A stretch of 64,000 nucleotides of DNA. Origin: Nostoc paludosum FACHB-159. GTDB lineage: Bacteria > Cyanobacteriota > Cyanobacteriia > Cyanobacteriales > Nostocaceae. Position numbers and translations under genes: made by a program. Below, in pieces: positions 36,431 through 45,900 of the stretch (the stretch's first letter is position 1; each line of letters begins with the position of its first letter). The stretch spans positions 60,773-124,772 of the forward strand of contig NZ_JACJTU010000026.1 in assembly GCF_014698835.1 (NCBI RefSeq), in the 5' to 3' direction. The notes beneath the pieces were generated by a model. That model searched no databases. It saw nothing but the letters and a program-made list of their open reading frames with translations, and was not told where the DNA came from.

Positions 36431-37216
36431 ATGAAAAAGGTACTTTGGTTTCATACTACCACGCTGATATCTGCCCTTACCTTGAGTGTTTTTAACCCAT
36501 CTGGAAATTTGCATGTACAGGCTCAAACCTTAACACCTACAAGCAAAATCACCTATGTTGCACCAACAGCACAGGAAAAGCCAGGAGAACCCACAGGAAG
36601 GCGTAGGGGTGGAGGTAGCCGTGGTTCCTGTAAGCAGTATGAAAAGCTGACAGCTTTAGTACCCATAACTAAGACAGGAAATAAAGATTTAGTATGGGGA
36701 CAATCAGTATCTCAAACCCCAACATTTTGGTTTTTTGTACCCGATGGATTAAGTCCCAAAGTCCCTGTTGAGTTTGTAATTCAAGACGAAACAGATAATT
36801 ACGTTTATCATACAAAATTTAATCCACCACAAACGCGATCGGGAATTTTTCGCCTACCCGTACAACCTACAAAACCTTTGGTAGCTGGTAAATCCTATCG
36901 TTGGACTTTTTCGATTTATTGCGATCCTGACAAGCCATCATCTGCTGTTTACGTCCAAGGTTCAATGACACAAGTCGCTATCAATCCATCATGGCAACAA
37001 CAACTTGCAGCAGCTAAAACACCATTAGAAAAAGCTAGTTTTTTTGCACAACATGGTGTTTGGTATGATGCTTTAACCAGTTTAGGAGAAAATTTACAAA
37101 ACACTAAACAAAAAGATCCAAAAATTGTATCAGCTTGGAGCGAGCTACTCAAACAAGTTGATTTATCTCAGGTTGGTACAGATGCGATCGAATTTGGCAA
37201 AAATGCAAAAAGCTGA
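36431..37216 (+). CDS. DUF928 family exported protein
   Basis: This 261-residue protein has a signal peptide (cleavage near HVQAQT), the family signature GRRRGGGSRGSC (about 57-68), the central domain with PTFWFFVPDG and SYRWTFSIYCDP, and the tail with GVWYDALTSL. It resembles the protein at 17286-18050, but its Gly/Arg/Cys motif is intact while the other is degenerate. Function is unknown. It follows a CHASE2-containing gene, as the other copy does, and is the last gene of this operon. Confidence 0.85.
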   Translation: MKKVLWFHTTTLISALTLSVFNPSGNLHVQAQTLTPTSKITYVAPTAQEKPGEPTGRRRGGGSRGSCKQYEKLTALVPITKTGNKDLVWGQSVSQTPTFWFFVPDGLSPKVPVEFVIQDETDNYVYHTKFNPPQTRSGIFRLPVQPTKPLVAGKSYRWTFSIYCDPDKPSSAVYVQGSMTQVAINPSWQQQLAAAKTPLEKASFFAQHGVWYDALTSLGENLQNTKQKDPKIVSAWSELLKQVDLSQVGTDAIEFGKNAKS

Positions 37217-37287
37217 AATTTAAATAATATCAACTTCGTTTAATTACTTATAATTCTAAATTCTCTGCGTAAGAGCGTCAGTTCTAA

Positions 37288-37480
37288 TTATAACCATTTA
37301 TCAGAACATGATATTACAAAATTAGCGATCGCTTGTTGTAATGTCCAACCAGGCTCAAACACTACTCGCACTCTATCCCAGATTAATTTATAGCGGATTT
37401 TTTGACCGTTGAATAAACCTTCAACTTTTTTGTTATGATAGGCTTTTTTATTATATTCTAAATTAGCGATCGCTTTCCAA
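37288..37480 (-). pseudogene. Remnant reading frame of unknown family
   Basis: On the minus strand about 60 codons without a stop give a protein-like string (KAYHNKKVEGLFNGQ, then IRYKLIWDRVRVVFEPGW), ending at a stop codon at 37288-37290. No start codon or ribosome binding site is seen upstream, and the terminator of the RTX-like gene lies directly before it. It looks like the C-terminal end of a decayed gene; the family is not recognised. Confidence 0.35.
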
Positions 37481-37502
37481 CCACAGCACTTTTTATGCAG
37501 AT

Positions 37503-37538
37503 AAAAACCAGCCCTTCGCCGGAGTAAGGACTGGTTTT
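37503..37538 (-). terminator. Terminator after the RTX-like gene
   Basis: Read on the minus strand, AAAACCAG pairs with CTGGTTTT, extended by four further pairs after one mismatch, and runs into a stretch of T. It lies about 40 bases after the stop codon of the calcium-binding repeat protein. Confidence 0.8.
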
Positions 37539-37576
37539 GAAGATAATGAAATTGTCAAACTAATCTTGACAGAATT

Positions 37577-39409
37577 TTAAACAAGCTGCACATCTGTACT
37601 AATTGCAAAACCAGCAGGTTTATTCTCAATGGTGGCAAATTGAGTTCCTTGGAAAAACAAAGCACCAGTAGCATCGTTGTAGCTGAAACTGCTGAAGTCA
37701 GCGGCACCAAAACCAATTTTAGAAATCTGAATCTTGTCACCTTCAACCCTACTGAAGTCTTTGATAATATCCAGACCTTCTAGCTTAGAGTTAAACACAA
37801 ATTTATCTGCACCAGCACCACCAGTGACAATATCATTGCCAGCACCGCCTATTAAAGTATCATTGCCAGCACCGCCTACTAAACTATCATTACCATTGCC
37901 GCCGACGAGGTTATCATAGCCAGTTCCACCAGTTAGGTTATCCGCTCCGTCACCACCGAACAGGAAAGTCCAGTAGTTTGATGCTGTTAGCACATCATTG
38001 CCTGCACCACCTGTGAGGACTGCAAAATTTCCACCTTGTGCAGTAATGAATTCTACACCAGTGAGGATGTCGATACCTTCGTTACCATTGGCAGTGACAT
38101 TATCAATCACCTGTAAATTGCCATTGTTCAGGAAAGAAATTGTATAGTCTGTATAATTTCCTTCATAGTTAACAATATCATAGCCACTACCACCGTTGAT
38201 GAAATCATTGCCGATACCGCCTTTGAGGAAATCATCGCCAGCATCGCCATTGAGGGTATCATTACCAGCACCGCCTTTGAGGGAATCATTACCAGCACCA
38301 CCACGCAGGATATCTGCATATTGTGTGCCTGTGATGTCAACTTTTTCAATACCAGTGTAACTCAGTAGTGCATTATTATTCACGAGGCTGAAGATGCCAT
38401 TTGCTCTCACGTCTACACCAGCACCATTATTCAAATCAGTGTAGTCGGCTATTAGCGTGTCAATTCCTGCACCACCATCTACAGAACCATTTGAATCAAT
38501 AAAAGTATCATCTCCAGCCTCACCATAAAGATAATCATAACCAGCACGACCTTCAAATTGATCGTTAGCAGCGCCACCAAACAGGCTATCGCTGTCAGCA
38601 CCACCACGCAGGATGTCTGCGTATTGTGTGCCTGTGACGTTCAATTTTTCAATATTGCTATAACCAAGGACGCCAGTACCAGTGAGGCGACTGAAGATAA
38701 CATTTTGCCCCAAATATCCTATATCTATACCAGCACCATTATTCAACTGACTGTAGTTGGCTACTAGTGTGTCAACACCTGCACCACCATCTACTGAACC
38801 ATCTGTATCAATTACAGTATCATCACCAGCTTCACCATAAAGATAATCAAAGCCAGCACGACCTTCAATTTGATCGTTAGCAGCGCCACCAAACAGGCTA
38901 TCGCTGTCAGCACCACCACGCAGGATGTCTGCGTATTGTGTGCCTGTGACGTTCAATTTTTCAATATTGCTATAACCAAGGACGCCAGTACCAGTGAGGC
39001 GACTGAAGATAACATTTTGCCCCAAATATCCTATATCTATACCAGCACCATTATTCAACTGACTGTAGTTGGCTACTAGAGTGTCAACACCTGCACCACC
39101 ATCTACTGAACCAAATATATTATTTAACGTGTCATCGCCGTCATTACCATACAGGTTGTTATTTCCGGCACCGCCATACAAGTTGTCATTTCCAGCACCG
39201 CCATACAAGTTGTCATTTCCATCATCGCCATAAATTATGTCGTTCCCAGCAGCACCAAGCAAATTGTCGTTTCCAGTTCCACCATTAATGGTGTCATTTT
39301 GATCTGCACCAGCTAGGTAGTCATCACCGCCTAGTCCGTTGAGTATCCAAGATTCACTATTAAGTCCCAGGAAGGTGTTATTATTGTTGTCCCCAGTATA
39401 ACTTTCCAT
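37577..39409 (-). CDS. RTX-like calcium-binding repeat protein
   Basis: This 610-residue acidic protein consists mainly of glycine-aspartate nonapeptide repeats (GGAGNDxLxG), which form calcium-binding beta rolls in proteins exported by type I secretion. Three blocks of about 104 residues separate the repeat clusters, each with SVDGGAGVDTLVANY-like and NIEKLNVTGTQYADILRGG-like parts; the first two are almost identical. There is no N-terminal signal peptide; the C-terminal part after the last repeats (about 560-610) would be the secretion signal. No dedicated type I transporter adjoins it. A role in the cell surface or matrix is inferred from the family. Confidence 0.88.
   Translation of the reverse strand: MESYTGDNNNNTFLGLNSESWILNGLGGDDYLAGADQNDTINGGTGNDNLLGAAGNDIIYGDDGNDNLYGGAGNDNLYGGAGNNNLYGNDGDDTLNNIFGSVDGGAGVDTLVANYSQLNNGAGIDIGYLGQNVIFSRLTGTGVLGYSNIEKLNVTGTQYADILRGGADSDSLFGGAANDQIEGRAGFDYLYGEAGDDTVIDTDGSVDGGAGVDTLVANYSQLNNGAGIDIGYLGQNVIFSRLTGTGVLGYSNIEKLNVTGTQYADILRGGADSDSLFGGAANDQFEGRAGYDYLYGEAGDDTFIDSNGSVDGGAGIDTLIADYTDLNNGAGVDVRANGIFSLVNNNALLSYTGIEKVDITGTQYADILRGGAGNDSLKGGAGNDTLNGDAGDDFLKGGIGNDFINGGSGYDIVNYEGNYTDYTISFLNNGNLQVIDNVTANGNEGIDILTGVEFITAQGGNFAVLTGGAGNDVLTASNYWTFLFGGDGADNLTGGTGYDNLVGGNGNDSLVGGAGNDTLIGGAGNDIVTGGAGADKFVFNSKLEGLDIIKDFSRVEGDKIQISKIGFGAADFSSFSYNDATGALFFQGTQFATIENKPAGFAISTDVQLV
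38558..39079. repeat. 312-bp tandem duplication inside the RTX-like gene
   Basis: Bases 38558-38767 and 38870-39079 are identical over 210 positions, and the match continues beyond both ends with single differences (for example CTAGTGTG versus CTAGAGTG after 38767). The period is 312 bp, which is 104 codons, so the reading frame is kept. A third, diverged unit lies at about 38330-38520. Confidence 0.92.
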
Positions 39410-39820
39410 ATTACTTTAAACCTCGTTTTATGTGTGTAATGAAGTTTGGTGTTAGCCTTTGAACTTCTTGCTGAGTTACACGTTGCACTTTTGAGGTTTA
39501 TGCACTCAAATTATAAAAAAGCCAAAAAATTTTTTAGCAACCCATTTATCAGGAAAGGCAGAGGGCAGGAGGCAGGGGGCAGGGGGCAGCTATCTATGTA
39601 TGTTTCCTGCCCTCTAGCTTGAAAGTGGGGAGTGGGGAGTAGGAAGTAGAGAATGGGCAAAAGACTTTCATGTAAGGCTTACAAAATTGCTTCATCTGGA
39701 CTGCCTGCTGCCTTCTTAAAACAAATCTTGGAGATTTTGAGGCATCTCCAACTTAAGATTTTTGATGACTCGATAGGGGCGATACTGAAATTTTGAGCTA
39801 AGAGACAATATGTGCGATCG

Positions 39821-39962
39821 TTAGTTAACAAGCCAAGCACTTTAGTTAACAAGCCAAGCGCTTTAGTTAACAAGGCAAGCACTTTAGTTAACAAGCCAAG
39901 GACTTTGTTTAACAAGCCAAGGACTTTGTTTAACAAGGCAAGCACTTTGGTTAACAAGCCAA
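39821..39962. repeat. 21-bp tandem repeat, about 6.8 copies
   Basis: The unit TTAGTTAACAAGCCAAGCACT occurs six full times and once in part, with single-base variants (GCGCT, GGACT, GGCAAGC, TTGTTTAAC). The variants are distributed independently, as after several rounds of slippage. Each unit contains the HpaI-like palindrome GTTAAC or a variant. Confidence 0.92.
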
Positions 39963-40130
39963 TGATATAGATGTAGATTGGGTTGAGGAACGAAACCCAA
40001 CACCTCAAAGTCTTGTATGTGTTGGGTTTCACTTCGTTCAACCCAACCTACGCATCTGTTTCATTTTTTTCTGGAATTAGTATTACAGGTTGAGTTTTTG
40101 GTTTTATGTAGCAGTTTGGAAAAATATAGC

Positions 40131-40262
40131 CGTAGTCACATAGGTTAGGACATAATGACAAGCGTGAATGCTAAGAATAGCAATAGTTTTACCTTCTGCC
40201 TCCTGCCTCCTGCCTCCTACCTCCTGCCTTCTGCCTCCTGCCTTCTACCTCCTGCCTTCTGC
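40131..40262. repeat. Dispersed repeat with CTGCCTC heptamers, copy 1
   Basis: A 66-base unique block (40131-40196, containing GACATAATGACAAGCGTGAA) is followed by about nine heptamers of the type CTGCCTC. The same block and heptamers occur in inverted orientation at 50403-50586. It is non-coding and lies just after the stop codon of the TPR-CHAT gene. Confidence 0.85.
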
Positions 40263-40292
40263 TATAAAGCAGAAAAAAATTTTCGTCTTTTA

Positions 40293-42929
40293 CTACAGCC
40301 AATTTCCCAGTAACACGTAAGCTGCCCAATGTATGGGATGCCTGTAATCTGGGTCTTTTAACAGAGACAGTTGGGCTTGGCGCAGTGCTTCTGCCTTTGT
40401 CACTTGCTTAGTCGCTAGCTCTTTATAAAATTGACCAACTAGACGCGCCCCCGATTCATCATCTAAACTCCAAAGGGAAGCTAAAGTACTGCGTGCGCCT
40501 GCTTGAATTGCTACGCCAGCCAGTCCTAAAGCGGCGCGTTTGTCTCCTTCAGCAGTTTCGCAAGCACTGAGAACGAGTAATTCAATTGGCTCAGGTGTTG
40601 TTTGCTCTCTGCTGCGAAGTAAGTCTTTTAATTCGTTGAGTTTAATTGGTTTATCCCAAGCCAACACAAAAGTTTCATCAGCATTGGAACTAAATTGACC
40701 GTGAGTTGCTAAATGCACAACAGAAAAAGGCACTGAGTCAATCTGTTTTCGTAATGCAGAACTAGTGAATGTCTGATTCAGGAGAACTTCGCTAGGAACT
40801 TCCGACTCAATTGTTTTTAATTCTTCGCTGACATTGGGTAAGGAACTAAAACCATGTCGTGCTTCTGTAAGTCCAGCAACCAAAGTTTTTAGCTTGCTTT
40901 GGCGCAAAGGACGCGGCCCTAATAGCTCTAACCCAGGGGTTAGGGCAATGCTGTATTTTTCTACTAAATAATTATTACCATCATATAAAGCAGCTATTGG
41001 TACATTCCGCAAAGCTCCATCTAAAACGAAAACTAAGGTTTTTACCTGACTTTTGGCCAGTTCTGCTTCCACGGGGCGAATTAACCAGTCGTAAACTTTT
41101 GCAGATAATAATTTTCCCTCTGGAGTTGTAAAGGGTTTTTCTAAATTTTCTCTCAGTTGTTCTATGACTTCTTCTACTTCGCTTTGACTTATTTTCGTGG
41201 CATAGTGGCGTAGTCCCTGCTGAGGTAAACTCAGAATTACTTCTAGTCGGTCTGACAAAATGATGGGATAAACTACTGCTGCTGCCGACTGTTGAATTTG
41301 CTCAATGGGTACTATCTGTCCTTGGAGACAAGCTGAACGAAAGAAGTTGTCAAGTTCTGCTAACTGTAGCGATTCAATTACTTGACGGGCTTGTTTTAGC
41401 TGTTCCTGACTAGGTTCTGGGTTTAACAGTAATTGTACGTATTCACGATATACAGGCTCTACAGCTTCACGGAAGGAAAATTGAATGTCACTGTTAATCG
41501 CCACCAAATCGCTACGCAGAGACTTTAATGTTGTAAAAGCGACTTCATAAGCTGATGTTGCTTGCTTGATTTCACCTTGGGCTTTTAAAATTCGTCCTAA
41601 TTGCCATTGCCACTGATAGGCAATATGTGGAGCGTTAATGGCTTGAGCTATTTGCAAAGCCTTGTAGGTGAAATCTTCAGCAATTGGCCACTGCTCGGTT
41701 TGTTCGTAGAGTCCGCCTAGATAACCTAAAGCATAAGACTGTGCTTGGCGATCGCTTAAATTTTCAGCTTCTTGAATTGCGATCGCCAGTAGTTTAGCAG
41801 ATGTAGTATATTCTTTCGTTCCCAGTTTCACCAAACTTTTAGCAAGGTTGATGCGAGAGTAAATTGTTGAGCGACTGGGAGATAAATTACTAAACTTTGG
41901 TTGCAATTCTAGCGAGAGATTCTCGGCTTTTTTGGTTTGTCCAGTTGCTATTAATAATTGAAGTTGATTGATTTGAGCTTGAATCTGCGTCATGCTGTTT
42001 GCAGAGACAATATTTGCAGCCTGTTCGTAGTATGCCAAGGCTGCATCTGTATCGCCTTGGGCATAAGCTGTGTTACCCAGGCTGAGTAAAGTAGCACTCA
42101 ATTCTGGTTGTGATTTACTTACGTTTTGTGACAACTGCAAACTTTGTTGCAGAACTCTGCGAGAATCAGCGAAAGCGCCCACAGATTTGAGAACATTGCC
42201 TAAGCTACGCAATCCTGTAGTTTTTAACTGTTGGTCTGGTTGATTTTCTAATGTTTGTTCTACTTGTGCTAAGGTTTTACGAGCTTGGAGATAAAGCCCC
42301 AGAGCTTGTTGGGCTTGAGCTTGATTAATTAAACTGCCGATTCTGCCTTGTGTATAACCCGTTGCGGTATAGATGTTAGTTGCTTGTTGCCAAGTATTAA
42401 GAGCTTCTTCTGTCTTACCTTGAGCTAATTGCAAACTTCCTTGAGTGTTGAGTGCTTGGGCAAAGATGAGTTTTGTTTGTGGTGTTGTCTGTTGAAAGTT
42501 TTGGATTAAATTTAAGCTAGAGTTAATTGTCTCACTTGCTTGCTGCCAGTCTCCCAACTGCTGGTAAGCCAAGGAGAGATAATTTAGCACCATAGCTTGA
42601 GATGATGGATTATTTTCTGCTTTGAGTGCTAAGTCCCAAATATTTATCGCTTCAGCATATCGTTGTCCTTGGTACAGTTCTCTACCTTGTTGAATTAAAG
42701 TTGAATTCGATAAGTATTCTGTTGATTTCTCTGCAATTTTATCAAGTCCGTCTAATTGTTTATTAAAAAAAACTCTCCGCGTCCCCGCGTCTCCGTATCC
42801 CCGCGTCAGTCCTAATGACTTCAATTCAAATATCAGAGTTAGACTCAGCCCTAACAGCACACAAAGCACAAAAGCTAGAGCTTGACGCCAAAATCTCGGC
42901 TGTTTTTTTGCCATGTGAGAATCCAACAT
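40293..42929 (-). CDS. TPR-CHAT protein of haemagglutinin-linked type
   Basis: This 878-residue protein has a membrane anchor or signal (about 14-35), many TPR units (about 65-500, such as LSLAYQQLGDWQQASETINS) and a C-terminal CHAT domain with H743 in VHLATHG and C790 in LSACETAEGD. It shares one base with the end of the upstream haemagglutinin-like gene (42929), so translation of the two is coupled. Such pairs are frequent in filamentous cyanobacteria; the CHAT protein may process or anchor the surface protein, which is inference. A later in-frame ATG at 42914 gives MAKKQPRFW and is an equally good start. Confidence 0.86.
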   Translation of the reverse strand: MLDSHMAKKQPRFWRQALAFVLCVLLGLSLTLIFELKSLGLTRGYGDAGTRRVFFNKQLDGLDKIAEKSTEYLSNSTLIQQGRELYQGQRYAEAINIWDLALKAENNPSSQAMVLNYLSLAYQQLGDWQQASETINSSLNLIQNFQQTTPQTKLIFAQALNTQGSLQLAQGKTEEALNTWQQATNIYTATGYTQGRIGSLINQAQAQQALGLYLQARKTLAQVEQTLENQPDQQLKTTGLRSLGNVLKSVGAFADSRRVLQQSLQLSQNVSKSQPELSATLLSLGNTAYAQGDTDAALAYYEQAANIVSANSMTQIQAQINQLQLLIATGQTKKAENLSLELQPKFSNLSPSRSTIYSRINLAKSLVKLGTKEYTTSAKLLAIAIQEAENLSDRQAQSYALGYLGGLYEQTEQWPIAEDFTYKALQIAQAINAPHIAYQWQWQLGRILKAQGEIKQATSAYEVAFTTLKSLRSDLVAINSDIQFSFREAVEPVYREYVQLLLNPEPSQEQLKQARQVIESLQLAELDNFFRSACLQGQIVPIEQIQQSAAAVVYPIILSDRLEVILSLPQQGLRHYATKISQSEVEEVIEQLRENLEKPFTTPEGKLLSAKVYDWLIRPVEAELAKSQVKTLVFVLDGALRNVPIAALYDGNNYLVEKYSIALTPGLELLGPRPLRQSKLKTLVAGLTEARHGFSSLPNVSEELKTIESEVPSEVLLNQTFTSSALRKQIDSVPFSVVHLATHGQFSSNADETFVLAWDKPIKLNELKDLLRSREQTTPEPIELLVLSACETAEGDKRAALGLAGVAIQAGARSTLASLWSLDDESGARLVGQFYKELATKQVTKAEALRQAQLSLLKDPDYRHPIHWAAYVLLGNWL

Positions 42930-45900
42930 TAATTTTGGGCAACCGGACAGCTAACAGGTGTGAGTGAGGAATTGTGAGGGGTAGTAGTAGGAGCTTGAGC
43001 TACAAGGGTAATAGTACCATCAGGGTTAGTTACCCATCCTTGAGCTTCAGCGATCGCACTCGGTGTTTCTGAAATTAAATTTATCTTTTCTTGAGAGCCA
43101 CTTACCTTTTCATTAACCAAAGCATGGGCTTGTAAATCTTGCCAAATGGCATCACTGCTAAGTGGCTCAATGGGGTTAGGCGGCAAACCACCCCGTCCAG
43201 TGACTATAAACTCACTTTGTTGATTGGCTGTTGTTTCTCCACCACTTCTACAACTTTGGGCGATGAGTTGGGAAGCATCTACTATATTTGTCGGCAAATT
43301 CACAAGTCCGTTACTGGGGTCTACATCTGCTGTGTTAATAACTACCTGTTCGCTGAATGAGGGATTGGCTTGGGAAATGGCAGTAATGTCACTTGTAGGG
43401 AGCGATCGCGGATTTAATTTTTCCGGGTCATTAGTCGCCAATAGTCTCTCTAAATCCGTGCGACTACGGGGTATTAGTCCAAAGATTCTTTGAGCAGTAA
43501 TATCAACTCTGCCACCATTGCCACTAAAAGCATTAGCGGTAATATCGTTATTTTCTGAAGCCGCAGCAACAATAAATGGAGAGTTGATGGCAATGTTACC
43601 TCCATTACCGCCTGCTTGAGTAGTTCCCGCAGTTGTGGAGATGGTGCTGTTACGCCTTAATAGCAACTGTTCTGTTAGTTTGAGTTGAATATCACCGCCA
43701 GTATTACTCGCTGTTTCCGCAGAAATCGCAGCTTGGTTATCGAGAGTTAATTTTCCGGCTTGGATATTAATAGTACCGCCGATACCAGTACCTTGATTAT
43801 CAACAGCAATTTTAGCCCCATCGCGAATCATCATCATTTTGGGGTCGATGAAAATGTTACCACTATTGCCAGTAGCATTGGCAGTTGTATTGGCAAACAT
43901 TCCAGTACCATCGCCTGTTAAAGTGAGGCGATCGCGTATTCTCAAAGTAATATCTCCAGCATTGCTACTACTGCTTGTTGATGTGAGAAGTTTTCCACCA
44001 CTAGCAGCATCAAAAGTATTTGCTGTCACTAGAATATTGCCTGCTTGACCTATGCTGTCGGTTTGAGCATTTAAACGCGCACGGTTACTAATTGAGAGCG
44101 AGTTGGCAATAATCTCAATATCTCCCCCCTTACCTTGGGCACCCAAAGCTACCGTACTAAATGCTCCACTGCTGAAGTCTAATAAACTGACTCCATCAAA
44201 TAAAACCCGATCCTCAGCTTGAATCGAAATACTCCCCGCATCTCCTCTACCACGAGTTTGGGAGTTTAACCCAGCACCATTGCTAACCGAGAGCGATCCT
44301 GTAGTAATCTGAATATTTCCTCCCTTACCTATTGCATCCGGTTCCACAGAACTGAAAGCTCCACTGGGTAATCCATAACTAGCAGTACCGTTAAAAGAAA
44401 CGCGCGAGCGAGCTTTAATTGTGATATTACCTGCATCTCCTTTTCCAATTGTCGCCACCTGTAGTTGAGCGCCATTACTCACAAACAGCGACTCTGCGGC
44501 GATTTGGATATTTCCTCCCTTGCCTACTGCATTGTCAGACACTGTGCTGAATGCTCCACTCGGAAATCCATCTTCACTACTAACGCCATCAAAAGCAACG
44601 CCATTTAACCCGTAAGTTTGAATCGTGACATTGCCTGCATCGCCGTTTCCATAGCTGCTAGTACTCAGTTGAGAGCCATTGATAACTGAAAGCGAATCTG
44701 CCTCAATTTCAATATTTCCTCCTTTACCGAATATTGCACGGCTTGATACCTCGCTTGCTATGTCACTTCCATCTAATAAAACTGCTTTACGAGCTTGAAT
44801 AGTAATATTACCTGCATTTCCTTGACCAGCAGTCCCGGAATCTAATAAAGCAGTATTCCTCATTGAGAGCGATGCCGTTTCAATGTTAATATTTCCTGCC
44901 TCACCTACACCTTTTCGAGCTATATTGCTAACTATTTTGGTAGAGTAATATTCACTATTTAGTCCATCAATCGTAACCGTGTCACGAGCTTGAATTGTGA
45001 CATTACCTGCATTTCCCTGTCCCAAAGTACTAACAATTACTTGAGAGCCATCACTTATAGAAAATGAGCCTGTGGTGACCTTAATATCACCACTATTACC
45101 TATAGCATTTTGTTCAACTGTGTTTTGAATTGTACTCGACTGCCTTAATGTAATTAAATCAGTGGCATTGAGCGTAATCTCTCCAGCTTGATTGCCAAAA
45201 TTTCCTAAGCCAAAACCGATTCCGGCTTGAATGATACTTTCTCCTGCAATGTCGATATTTCGAGCGGTAATTGCGATACTACCAGCATTTTCGGCTGTAA
45301 CATTGAGCTTGGCATTATTGCTAAGTGAAACATCTGCTCTTGGTACACCATCAGGAAAGCTCATACTCAAATTGTTACCTGCAAACTTCAACTCCACACT
45401 TCCTGGTGCTGCCAATCCACCCAAATCAATCCTACCCCCCAAGGCATTCAAGCTCCCTCCATTCAGGTTGATGTCACTGCCCAAAAGTAGTAAACTGCGA
45501 TTATCGCTAACCCGCAAACCAAATGTTTGCTCTTGTGAGGCATCTAAACCAGTAGGTGCGATCGCTCTGGTTTCGATAGTTCCCCTGGGAATTTGATTGA
45601 AGAATAATGCTGAAGGATTTACAGTTAGCAAAGGGGTAATTTCCGGGGTTGAAACGCTCCAAAAACCCTGATTACCAAATTGAATAGCATTTGCTGTACT
45701 TGCTACAAAAGAACCCCCAATATCTAACCTTGCATTCCTACCAAATAATATGCCGTTAGGGTTAATGAAAAACAGATTGGCATTGCCCAAAACCCCCAAT
45801 GTACCCAAAATATTCGAGGGGTTATTACCTGTAACTCGTGTGAGGATATTCTCTATTCCTGTGGGGTTGGAAAAGTAAACCCGTTGCCCATCGCCAATGC

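Larger units (their letters stand above)
39410..40292. other. Repeat-filled intergenic region
   Basis: The 883 bases hold no supported gene. From left to right: AT-rich upstream sequence of the RTX-like gene, a G/A-rich stretch with GGCAGGGGGCAG copies (39552-39590), the 21-bp tandem repeat (39821-39962), a GGGTTGAG...CAACCC palindromic repeat (about 39975-40050), and a heptamer array shared in inverted form with 50403-50586. A 120-codon frame at 39679-40041 comes from the 21-bp period and is rejected. Confidence 0.7.

Noticed and set aside
38558..39079. Two identical 69-codon plus-strand frames
   Set aside because: They are antisense to the duplicated units of the RTX-like gene; their identity only reflects the duplication.
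38128..39409. CRISPR-like regular repeats
   Set aside because: The regular spacing comes from glycine-aspartate codon repeats in a long open frame; no conserved repeat with unique spacers is present.
39679..40041. 120-codon minus-strand frame with leucine-rich heptads
   Set aside because: The heptads are the translation of a 21-bp DNA repeat; there is no ribosome site and the unit varies without regard to codon position.
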